The position numbers and the translations under genes were made by a program. Below the pieces are notes generated by a model, which did no database searches, was not told the DNA's origin, and worked only from the letters and a program-made list of their open reading frames with translations. Positions 27,958 to 35,367 of a DNA stretch of 64,000 bases are shown piece after piece (within the stretch, counting starts at the first letter, position 1; each line of letters opens with the position of its first letter). The DNA is taken from positions 3,286,001 to 3,350,000 of the forward strand of contig OZ241909.1 in NCBI GenBank assembly GCA_965203735.1, in the 5' to 3' direction. Origin of the DNA: Bin55 sp965203735. Lineage in GTDB: Bacteria; Pseudomonadota; Gammaproteobacteria; Pseudomonadales; Azotimanducaceae.

Positions 27958-29732
27958 CGATCAACGTCTGCCATAACGAAATCAATACTGGCGATGATCG
28001 CAATCAAGTCAGAAACTAGGAAACCGTTGCTGATAAAGGGGATTTGTTGCAATGCCGGAAAGGACGGAGTTCTCACGCGAGTTCTATATGCCATGGTTCC
28101 ACCATCAGATATCGAGTAGAAGCTGTTCCAGCCCTTTGTTGCCTCGATAGTCGTAGCGGATTCACAGGGTTGTACGACGGGGCCCCAACTGACGTTCAAG
28201 AAGTGGTGAATCAGAGTCTCTATGTCCTGCATCGTACGTGCTTTCGGAGGAGGCGTTGCCAATCGATGATCGGCCATATAGGGTCCTTCCGGCATGTTGT
28301 CCGCGCATTGGCGAATGATTCTCAGGCTCTGCCGAATCTCCTCGACTCTCACGACGCATCGGTCGTAACAGTCACCATTTGTTGCTGTAGGAATGTCGAA
28401 ATCAAACTGATCGTAAGAACTGTAGGGACGCTTCTTGCGTAGATCCCAGTCGCTACCGGTTGCACGCAATGACGGGCCCGTAATTCCCCAATCCAACCCT
28501 TCCTCGGTGTTGTATGCACCAATCCCAACTGAACGACGCTTTAGGATCTTGTTTTGCAACGCCATAGTGTCGTAGTGATCCATACGCTTGGGCATGTAAT
28601 CACAAAAATCTACGACCATCTCGTGCCAGCCGTCGGGCAGATCCTGGCACACACCGCCGATGCGAAACCAACTGGGATGCATGCGTCCGCCCGTTATGGC
28701 TTCGATGATCGAGAAGAGGCGTTCCCGGTCAACGAACATATAGAGCACGGGAGACATCTGCCCCACGTCTTGAGCAAACGTGCCGTAGAACAAGAGGTGG
28801 CTCGCAATTCGAAACATTTCGCACAGCATGACACGGATCACCTGAGCGCGATCAGGAACCTGTATGCCACACATATTCTCGACATTGAGAACATACGGCA
28901 GGTTGTTCATTACCCCACCGAGATAGTCGATCCTGTCTGTGTAAGGCAGATAGGTGTGCCATGACTGTCGTTCCGCCATCTTTTCCTGCCCGCGATGGTG
29001 ATAGCCAATGTCGGGCACCGCTTGGACCACGACCTCGCCGTCCAACTGGAGCGCTATTCGAAATACACCGTGGACACTTGGATGGTTCGGACCCAAATTC
29101 AAGAACATGAAGTCGGTGTGAGCGGCATCACGACTCATTCCCCATTCTTCGGGGACGAACTTCAGAGCTTCCTGCTGCTCGTCCTTGAATTCGTCGGACA
29201 TGCTGTAGGGGTCCATCTCTGTTGCGCGTGCAGGGTGCTCTTTGCGCAGTGGATGGCCTTCCCATAAGGGAGGTGTCAGAATTCTTCGCAGGTTCGGGTG
29301 TCCCACGAAATCAATTCCGAACATGTCATATGCTTCGCGCTCATACCAATTTGCAACCGGGTAGATCGACTCAACACTGGAAATTGAAGAGTCCTCATCT
29401 TGTAGCGGAACTTTGATGCGCAAGTCCTTATCTCCGGAGAGCGACATCAAGTGGTAAAACAAAGTGAAATCTGATTCTGGCTGACCGTCGCGGTTTGTTC
29501 TTAGCCGTTCGTCAATGGCCGAGAGATCGAACATCAATTCATAGGGTTGCTCAATCTCATTCTTCAGGTACCTCAAGACATCCGGTACGTCTTCGCGCGA
29601 TATCCATACATTGGGAATTCCATCGGCGGTTTCTTGATAAGTGCAGCCTTCGCCAAAGCGCGAAATTAGATTGCCTGCCACTTCTGGCAACAATTGATCA
29701 GTTGGATTCTCTAGCGTTGCGTGGTCAGTCAC
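27954..29732 (-). CDS. nuoCD: NADH-quinone oxidoreductase fused subunit C/D
   Basis: 592 residues from a GTG start. Residues about 1-190 are the 30-kDa subunit (NuoC; YEREAYDMFGIDFVGHPNLRR), and residues about 200-592 the 49-kDa subunit (NuoD; NLGPNHPSVHGVFRI, the quinone-site loop near HRGQEKMAE). The fusion of C and D into one chain is a well-known character of many gammaproteobacteria and supports the taxonomic reading. It overlaps nuoB (GTGA). Confidence 0.97.
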   Translation of the reverse strand: MTDHATLENPTDQLLPEVAGNLISRFGEGCTYQETADGIPNVWISREDVPDVLRYLKNEIEQPYELMFDLSAIDERLRTNRDGQPESDFTLFYHLMSLSGDKDLRIKVPLQDEDSSISSVESIYPVANWYEREAYDMFGIDFVGHPNLRRILTPPLWEGHPLRKEHPARATEMDPYSMSDEFKDEQQEALKFVPEEWGMSRDAAHTDFMFLNLGPNHPSVHGVFRIALQLDGEVVVQAVPDIGYHHRGQEKMAERQSWHTYLPYTDRIDYLGGVMNNLPYVLNVENMCGIQVPDRAQVIRVMLCEMFRIASHLLFYGTFAQDVGQMSPVLYMFVDRERLFSIIEAITGGRMHPSWFRIGGVCQDLPDGWHEMVVDFCDYMPKRMDHYDTMALQNKILKRRSVGIGAYNTEEGLDWGITGPSLRATGSDWDLRKKRPYSSYDQFDFDIPTATNGDCYDRCVVRVEEIRQSLRIIRQCADNMPEGPYMADHRLATPPPKARTMQDIETLIHHFLNVSWGPVVQPCESATTIEATKGWNSFYSISDGGTMAYRTRVRTPSFPALQQIPFISNGFLVSDLIAIIASIDFVMADVDR

Positions 29733-30415
29733 GAGCCGCGCTTCTTACCTAACATGTCTTTCGACAACGGCGCGTCTCCTACCGACGTTGGTTCGGCAAG
29801 TTTCGTTACCCGTACACGTTCCTCAGTACGTTTGTCGCGTTGGCTTGGTTGGTATTTCTGTACGTCCCCAGATTCCGAAATTGCCCACGACAACGGTCGA
29901 TGAGTATTTTTGACGGACTCCTGCAACAGAGTGAGTCCTTGCATAAACGCCTCCGGTCGCGGAGGACACCCAGGCACGTAGACATCAACAGGCAGAAACT
30001 TGTCCACGCCCTGAACAACGCTATATATGTCGAACATGCCGCCCGAATTCGCGCACGAACCCATCGAAACGACCCAACGTGGTTCAAGCAGTTGCTCGTA
30101 GAGATGTTGCAGCACAGGTGCCATCTTTCGAAAAACCGTTCCCGAAACCACAATCATGTCTGCCTGTCTCGGGCTCGCCCGTATAACTTCCGCACCAAAC
30201 CTTGCAATGTCGTGTCGTGATGTCAAGGCGGTTGCCATTTCGACGTAGCAACAAGAAAGGCCAAAATTGAACGGCCAGATTGAATTGGAACGCCCCCACG
30301 CGATCAAGTCTTCTAAGCGGGCGACAAGAAAACTCTTGGATGCTTCCTCGTTGTACGCGCTCTCGGCGTCGACCATCGGCTCGTCGGGAGCTGTCTTGAC
30401 CAAACGCCACTGCAT
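29729..30415 (-). CDS. nuoB: NADH-quinone oxidoreductase subunit B
   Basis: 228 residues. The N2 cluster ligands are present: adjacent cysteines in NFGLSCCYVEM, Cys in GSCANSGGMF and Cys in VPGCPPRPE. It transfers electrons to quinone. A charged C-terminal tail of about 40 residues after the conserved core (SQRDKRTEERVRV and beyond) is similar to extensions in other gammaproteobacteria. Confidence 0.97.
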   Translation of the reverse strand: MQWRLVKTAPDEPMVDAESAYNEEASKSFLVARLEDLIAWGRSNSIWPFNFGLSCCYVEMATALTSRHDIARFGAEVIRASPRQADMIVVSGTVFRKMAPVLQHLYEQLLEPRWVVSMGSCANSGGMFDIYSVVQGVDKFLPVDVYVPGCPPRPEAFMQGLTLLQESVKNTHRPLSWAISESGDVQKYQPSQRDKRTEERVRVTKLAEPTSVGDAPLSKDMLGKKRGS

Positions 30416-30834
30416 TAGGCTACTTCCTGTCTCGAGTAAGCGTCAGGAGTGGTGTGACGCGACTTGATGCCCCAGTCCAATGCACCTGTTCGCCATTCAT
30501 AAAGCAATGCGATCAAGAGAATCCCGATGAATATTGAAATTGCAATGTAGCCGATCCAACCGGCATCTTTGGCAACGACTGCCCAAGCAACGATAAAAAT
30601 CGTTTCAAGATCGAAAATAACGAAGAAAATCGCGACAAGATAAAACTCGACGGACAGTCGCAGATCTTCAGCATCACCGACAGGAACGATTCCGGATTCG
30701 TAAGGGATTTCTTTAGCTCGGCCGTGTCTTGACCTAGAGCCGGCAAACCAAGAAACAATCAAAGTGACTGCTAGAACGACACCGACACACAAGGCGTATA
30801 GCAGGAATGGCAAGATGTCAACGTGGTCCGACAT
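30415..30834 (-). CDS. nuoA: NADH-quinone oxidoreductase subunit A
   Basis: 139 residues, three membrane helices. The conserved PYESGIVPVG loop and the FYLVAIFFVIFDLETIFI helix are intact. It is the first gene of the operon; AAGGAAAC stands just upstream of its ATG as a ribosome site. Promoter and leader candidates lie within 110 bases upstream. Confidence 0.96.
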   Translation of the reverse strand: MSDHVDILPFLLYALCVGVVLAVTLIVSWFAGSRSRHGRAKEIPYESGIVPVGDAEDLRLSVEFYLVAIFFVIFDLETIFIVAWAVVAKDAGWIGYIAISIFIGILLIALLYEWRTGALDWGIKSRHTTPDAYSRQEVA

Positions 30835-30865
30835 GTTTCCTTAGTGACTATACGCACAGGTCTCA

Positions 30866-30943
30866 CACCCTTCTCCGTAGGAGATACACTTAGGGTGGAG
30901 GTCGAGCGGACTATACGATACAGGAATCAATTACATAGTTCAA
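30866..30943 (-). promoter_or_regulatory. candidate nuo promoter and leader hairpins
   Basis: On the minus strand TTGAAC (30943-30938) and TATCGT (30920-30915) are 17 nt apart, an acceptable sigma-70 pair. Between it and nuoA, two nested inverted repeats occur: outer CACCCT/AGGGTG (30866-30871 and 30892-30897) and inner TCTCC-GTA-GGAGA (30872-30884). The transcript would carry this hairpin about 30 nt before the nuoA ribosome site. Regulation through it is speculative. Confidence 0.4.
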
Positions 30944-31128
30944 GCAAAACTGGAAGCAGAAAGGGCTGAGCCAAGGGAAATCGAAAGAAGAATCAGCCGT
31001 AGGTTGCAATCGAAAGTGCACCGAGAAAGTTCGGCTAACATAGATTTCCTTCAACCGCTGAGTTAACAAACTGCGGCATTGACGCCGAAGGAAATCAAAT
31101 CGACACGTCCGCAAACATATCGCAGGTG

Positions 31129-31530
31129 ATGGATCGGCCGATTACGGTATCCGTTGCATCTTTGCTGCTTTTCTTGAACGTACTTGTGCTAATCGGTTGG
31201 TGGCTGATTGCGCCGAGCGATATCGAGAGTAACGGTGCACAGGTTTTCTTCACAATCCTCTGGTTTTCAGTGGGAATCTCCGTTTTTCGAGGATATGGTT
31301 GGGTACGCTGGGCGATACTCGCGTTCTTGACCGTATTCCTCGTCGAAATCCTCAATACTGGTCAGCCGATTGGAGCGATGCAACAAATGTCTTTTGGAGA
31401 CCAGGCAAGCAAGTGCATGGCTTTGGTCGCTCTTATTCTGCTTTTTCTTCCTCAGTCACATCAGTGGTACAAGCAGATCAAAGCGTACGCAAAGGCACTT
31501 GAGGCGGAAGAATCCGGTAGAAACAAGTGA
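31129..31530 (+). CDS. small integral membrane protein, unknown
   Basis: 133 residues from the ATG at 31129 (a GTG lies one codon upstream). Four predicted membrane helices at about 6-27, 36-55, 60-80 and 95-112, with a charged C-terminus. No family was recognised. It is divergent from nuoA and convergent with the VOC gene. A weak hairpin (AGCTC-8 nt-GAGCT, 31542-31559) lies after its stop. Confidence 0.65.
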   Translation: MDRPITVSVASLLLFLNVLVLIGWWLIAPSDIESNGAQVFFTILWFSVGISVFRGYGWVRWAILAFLTVFLVEILNTGQPIGAMQQMSFGDQASKCMALVALILLFLPQSHQWYKQIKAYAKALEAEESGRNK

Positions 31531-31563
31531 AGTTTCGTACAAGCTCTGCTAGCTGAGCTCCTA

Positions 31564-31944
31564 CTATTCGGAAAGTTGCAACAGGATTCCACACGCCGAC
31601 TTCGGATGGACAAACACCTGAGGACCACCTTCTCCGATCAGGCGTGCACCTCCCTCTTTCATCGCTTCGCAGGTTGCTCTCAAATCGTCAACTCGAAAGG
31701 CTATAGTGTGCATACCCTCGCCGCGACCTTCAAGCGCTTTCCCGACAGCGGAGTCTGAGCTCGTTGGGGCGACAATTTCGATGAATCCGCCACCTGGTAG
31801 ATTGAAGAAAGCTTGCTTTATTCCCAGAGCGTCACTCTGATCTGTGCGATCCAGTTCCAGACCCAACGTATCTCTATAAGTCTTGATCCCTTCCTCGAGG
31901 TCAGCGACGCGAACCACTAAGTGATCATATGCCTGAATTCCCAT
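31564..31944 (-). CDS. VOC-family protein, methylmalonyl-CoA epimerase-like
   Basis: 126 residues from the ATG at 31944, which has AGGA five bases upstream; an ATG four codons earlier is less well placed. Two beta-alpha-beta-beta-beta glyoxalase/VOC modules are visible. The metal-binding His (AYDHLVVRV), a Glu/Ile strand (GGGFIEIVAP), a second His (GMHTIAFRVDD) and a final acidic strand (GILLQLSE) are in place. The order of motifs fits methylmalonyl-CoA epimerase (GxxxIEIVxP, HTIAFRV), but other VOC enzymes look similar. Confidence 0.75.
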   Translation of the reverse strand: MGIQAYDHLVVRVADLEEGIKTYRDTLGLELDRTDQSDALGIKQAFFNLPGGGFIEIVAPTSSDSAVGKALEGRGEGMHTIAFRVDDLRATCEAMKEGGARLIGEGGPQVFVHPKSACGILLQLSE

Positions 31945-32023
31945 ATGTTTCCTCATTTATTGCCAAGCACGAACTCTCCAGAATAATATCAACAGCATCA
32001 GGTCGTCCGAAGGGCGTTACAGA

Positions 32024-32299
32024 ATGGCAGAGGAAAAAAATCTCACAAATCACGAAATAACCATCGCGTTGCAAGGAGGTGCTGTATTGGGTCCTTTTCG
32101 CGCAACGTGGAGTACCGAAATCCTCAGCGATGTGCGCACTCTGACGAGAGACTACGACACATACCTTCAAGGTGGAAAGCAAACTCGTTTCAAATATCAC
32201 TTACACGATCAGGACGCAAATGTCTCGCATTCTCTGGTAATTTCGTTTGAACACATTACAGCAATCTACGATCGAGTCAAACTCAGGAGCCACGCATAA
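32024..32299 (+). CDS. small soluble protein of unknown function
   Basis: 91 residues, no membrane segment or known motif. AAGG stands about 10 bases before the ATG. The stop overlaps the start of the next gene (TAATG), so the two are coupled. Not recognised. Confidence 0.6.
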   Translation: MAEEKNLTNHEITIALQGGAVLGPFRATWSTEILSDVRTLTRDYDTYLQGGKQTRFKYHLHDQDANVSHSLVISFEHITAIYDRVKLRSHA

Positions 32300-32697
32300 T
32301 GGTCGGCGGAATTCGCCGTATTGGACTCATCGCTCTTTGCGCGGTCCTGACTCCGTTCCCGCTCGACATTGTTTGGAATTTGCTACCCCTCGCTAACATC
32401 GAAGCTCCTGGGTTTGTCTATTCCTTTCTTTGCTTCATCATCTTTGTGTTCATCGTGGGTCTGCTCAATCTTGCCTGTACGACACTGACTGGGACTATCG
32501 ACGCACAACACGCTCTCTTGTTTACCTTAATGGCAATGATCGCAATGCGCATAAATCACTTGATTGTTGATCATCCTCAAGCGATCGAATTGAACCAAGC
32601 ACTGGCGATGACGTTCGCCTGCTTGCTAGTCTTCAGTTTCCATTTATTACGGAATCGCAAGCCCCTCTGGGGCAAAAGAAAGACAACAAAGGACTAA
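32299..32697 (+). CDS. integral membrane protein, unknown
   Basis: 132 residues with three or four hydrophobic helices (about 8-24, 36-58, 68-88 and 100-118) and a basic C-terminal tail rich in Lys/Arg. It is translationally coupled to 32024-32299. No family was recognised. Confidence 0.6.
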   Translation: MVGGIRRIGLIALCAVLTPFPLDIVWNLLPLANIEAPGFVYSFLCFIIFVFIVGLLNLACTTLTGTIDAQHALLFTLMAMIAMRINHLIVDHPQAIELNQALAMTFACLLVFSFHLLRNRKPLWGKRKTTKD

Positions 32698-32799
32698 CAG
32701 ATAGCTGAATGGATCACAAGAAAATATCTTCCAGATACTCTTCCCTTCGAGAGTCACATAATTGATGTGCACAGTGTTGGTAGCGATGAGGAGAGACAT

Positions 32800-33897
32800 A
32801 TGACCGACCCGGTTCGTATCGGCTTGATTGGATGCGGAACGATTAGCCCTGCATACTTGCGGGCATCAGAGACCTTCAAAATTCTGGACTTCATCTCCTG
32901 CGCAGACATAAACCCGGAAGCGGCCGCCACAACCAATAAGCGATTCGACATTCCCAATGTCACCGTGGATCAATTGCTTGCCAATGATGAAGTCGAGGTA
33001 GTTCTCAATCTGACCGTTCCCGCCGTCCATGCAGAGATCAACGAAAACGCACTAGCAAGCGGCAAGCATGCGTACTGTGAGAAACCTTTCGGTCTACAAG
33101 TTGATGAAGGCCTGCGGGTTCTCGACTTAGCCAAGGAAAGGGACTTGAGAGTTGGCTGCGCGCCAGACACGTTTCTAGGAGGCGGGCATCAAACCGTTCG
33201 CCATCTCATCGATGGTGGAGCAATTGGAGAACCGGTCGCAGCAACAGCATTCATGATGAGTCATGGAGTCGAAACTTGGCACCCGTCGCCGGTGTTTTAC
33301 TACAAGCGCGGAGGCGGACCCGTATTTGACATGGCTCCGTACTACTTGACTGCACTTGTGAACTGCTTGGGTTCCATTTCACGCGTAAGCGCAATAACGG
33401 GGCGAGCATTCGAGGAACGAACCGTTACTTCCCAGCCTTTGGCTGGAGAGGTAATTCAAGTGGAAGTCGCCACACATGCTAGCGCGTCTCTTGAATTCGA
33501 AAGTGGAACTATTGCAACGCTATGTATGAGTTTCGATGTGTGGGCGCACCGACATCCGAATATCGAAATCCACGGAACGAAGTCATCGATGATCGTACCG
33601 GACCCCAACGGGTTCGGCGGAAAGGTGCTCGTTGCGGAAATTGGCCGTGGCTGGAATGAGCGTGACCACACTCACGGCTACACCGGCAACATGCGGAGCA
33701 TCGGCTTGGCTGACATGTGCAGGGGAATCAGGACTGGGCGTCCCCACCGTGCAAACGGCGAATTAGCGTTCCATGTCTTGGAGGTCATGGCAGCATTGGA
33801 CACTTCTAGCTCAAGCGGAGAGCATGTAACCATTGAATCCAAAGTAACTAGACCCGCACCGCTCCCCGTGGGTCTTGAACACGGAGAACTCGATTGA
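32800..33897 (+). CDS. Gfo/Idh/MocA-family oxidoreductase
   Basis: 365 residues from the ATG at 32800, chosen because AGGAG is six bases upstream; an in-frame ATG 11 codons earlier has no ribosome site. The Rossmann motif GLIGCGTISPAYLRA opens the protein, and the conserved EKPFGLQ follows near 96. The alpha/beta C-terminal domain follows, with a GGGPVFDMAPYY segment. Members oxidise or reduce sugars and related polyols with NAD(P). It is followed after one base by a ThuA-like gene, a pairing seen in sugar-utilisation clusters. Substrate unknown. Confidence 0.88.
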   Translation: MTDPVRIGLIGCGTISPAYLRASETFKILDFISCADINPEAAATTNKRFDIPNVTVDQLLANDEVEVVLNLTVPAVHAEINENALASGKHAYCEKPFGLQVDEGLRVLDLAKERDLRVGCAPDTFLGGGHQTVRHLIDGGAIGEPVAATAFMMSHGVETWHPSPVFYYKRGGGPVFDMAPYYLTALVNCLGSISRVSAITGRAFEERTVTSQPLAGEVIQVEVATHASASLEFESGTIATLCMSFDVWAHRHPNIEIHGTKSSMIVPDPNGFGGKVLVAEIGRGWNERDHTHGYTGNMRSIGLADMCRGIRTGRPHRANGELAFHVLEVMAALDTSSSSGEHVTIESKVTRPAPLPVGLEHGELD

Positions 33898-33898
33898 A

Positions 33899-34576
33899 AT
33901 GAATGACGAAAAGACGAACAACCAATCAACCAAGAATGCGTTCATTACTTGGGGTGGATGGAATGGTCATGAACCACAACAGACTGCTGGAATATTTGGG
34001 GATGTCCTTCGCGATTCCGGTTATCAGGTCACCATTGAAGATTCGCTGGAGCTGTTGGCAGACTCATCGTTCATGGAGTCATTGGACCTTGTCGTTCCGG
34101 TTTGGACTATGTCCAGCATAGGGCGCGAGCAAGAAATGGGTCTACTGAATGCAATCCGCAATGGTACGGGTTGTGCGGGCTGGCACGGTGGTATGGGAGA
34201 CTCGTTCCGCAACAACGTCGACTACCAGTTCATGGTTGGTGGCCAGTTCATATGCCATCCCGGAGGAATCATAGACTACGACGTGAATATCGAAGCAGAT
34301 GATCCAATTGTCAATGGTCTGCAGGACTTTTCTATGAAGTCGGAACAGTATTTCATGCACATTGACCCTTCCATTGAAGTATTGGCCACAACTACCTTCT
34401 CAGGTTCCCATTGGGGTATCGATTGGGTCAAAGGAGTCAAGATGCCGGTTTGCTGGAAGAAAACGTATGGAAATGGCAAAGTGTTCTACAGTTCGCTTGG
34501 TCATGTAGCGTCTGATTTCGATGTTCCAGAAGCAAAGGAAATCATGAAACGAGGCATGATTTGGGCCACTAGGTAA
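33899..34576 (+). CDS. ThuA-like domain protein
   Basis: 225 residues from the ATG at 33899, behind GGAGA; an earlier TTG in frame lies within the upstream gene. It shows the glutamine-amidotransferase-like fold of ThuA proteins: AFITWGGWNGHEPQQTA at the N-terminus, GCAGWHGGMGDSF near 95-107, and the QYFMHIDPSIEVLATT and GKVFYSSLGHVASDF segments. ThuA proteins are linked to trehalose and other disaccharide use through 3-keto sugars. Together with the adjacent Gfo/Idh protein this suggests a sugar oxidation step; the substrate is not evident. Confidence 0.85.
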   Translation: MNDEKTNNQSTKNAFITWGGWNGHEPQQTAGIFGDVLRDSGYQVTIEDSLELLADSSFMESLDLVVPVWTMSSIGREQEMGLLNAIRNGTGCAGWHGGMGDSFRNNVDYQFMVGGQFICHPGGIIDYDVNIEADDPIVNGLQDFSMKSEQYFMHIDPSIEVLATTTFSGSHWGIDWVKGVKMPVCWKKTYGNGKVFYSSLGHVASDFDVPEAKEIMKRGMIWATR

Positions 34577-34609
34577 CTTCTTTGACTCTTAAGAACCACA
34601 TGTAGGACT

Positions 34610-34722
34610 TGGTACAATAACAACTCGCTACGGATCAGAGTAGCGACTAACAAGAGAAACCACTCTGTGCTCATTTAGTTCAAATTTAGCCGAGCACAGA
34701 GCAACTAGAAAAAAGAGACTTT
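34610..34722 (+). promoter_or_regulatory. extended -10 promoter and two-hairpin 5' leader
   Basis: TGGTACAAT (34610-34618) fits an extended -10 element. Starting about 7 bases later, TCGCTAC (34625-34631) and GTAGCGA (34640-34646) make a perfect 7-bp stem with an 8-nt loop. Then CTCTGTGCTC (34663-34672) and GAGCACAGAG (34692-34701) make a perfect 10-bp stem with a 19-nt loop. The predicted leader of the 34723 gene would be about 98 nt, mostly structured. It could be a regulatory leader, or the second stem could be a rho-independent-like attenuator (it is followed by A-rich, not U-rich, DNA). Confidence 0.5.
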
Positions 34723-35274
34723 ATGACTCAACTGTTGCTTCGCGGTGCGTTGGGCAATCAGCCTTCGCCTAAAGAAACTACCACCCCGCCCAAGAGTTCT
34801 TTCCTCAAATGGTTGTTGCAAAAGACGAGTGGCAAAACCATTTATGTTTACGACGAACCTTACTTGACCCGTTACTACCTTCTCGGAAACGGCTCTGGAA
34901 AGTCGTTTGAAGTTTACGTTCATCAAATGCACAAGATTGATGAATTTAGATGGTTGCACAATCACCCATGGCGTTGGTTCCTCTCCATTGTCCTATCAGG
35001 ATCTTATTGGCAGGAAACGCTGAATTGTCGCAATGGCAGACACCAACGAGAGCACATACGTAGATTGAATCTGTTTCGAAAATTCGACCGCTACCATGCG
35101 ATTCGTGAACTTCCCAAAGGAACCGCCTGGACGTTAGTAGTTGTGCCTCCGAAGCAACACGATTATCAATGGGGGTACTGGGATTCTCAAAACTCTTGCC
35201 ACATAGCCGACGAAAGCATCGGCCACGAATCTGCTCGCACAGTTACGTTTGGCAAGAAAGTTCTCAAAGACTAG
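34723..35274 (+). CDS. cupin-like protein of unknown function
   Basis: 183 residues. A histidine-rich beta segment, FRWLHNHPWRWFLSIVLSG (about 67-85), and a later GTAWTLVVVPPKQHDYQWG (about 144-162) have the pattern of the two metal-binding motifs of a cupin fold; this is fold-level resemblance only. No signal peptide. It is monocistronic with its own structured leader and a convergent neighbour (clpB). No substrate can be proposed. Confidence 0.6.
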   Translation: MTQLLLRGALGNQPSPKETTTPPKSSFLKWLLQKTSGKTIYVYDEPYLTRYYLLGNGSGKSFEVYVHQMHKIDEFRWLHNHPWRWFLSIVLSGSYWQETLNCRNGRHQREHIRRLNLFRKFDRYHAIRELPKGTAWTLVVVPPKQHDYQWGYWDSQNSCHIADESIGHESARTVTFGKKVLKD

Positions 35275-35328
35275 CCCGATAGTTCGGAAATAATTGCTTC
35301 AGTTGAACGGCGAGGTGCAACCTAATCG

Positions 35329-35351
35329 CTCGTCCCAAACACCGAGACGAG
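35329..35351. terminator. weak hairpin between convergent genes
   Basis: CTCGTC (35329-35334) and GACGAG (35346-35351) form a 6-bp stem with an 11-nt loop, followed on the + strand by AATTTCTCT. It sits between the stops of the 34723 gene and clpB. The T-run is short, so termination strength is doubtful. Confidence 0.35.
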
Positions 35352-35367
35352 AATTTCTCTCCACCCT

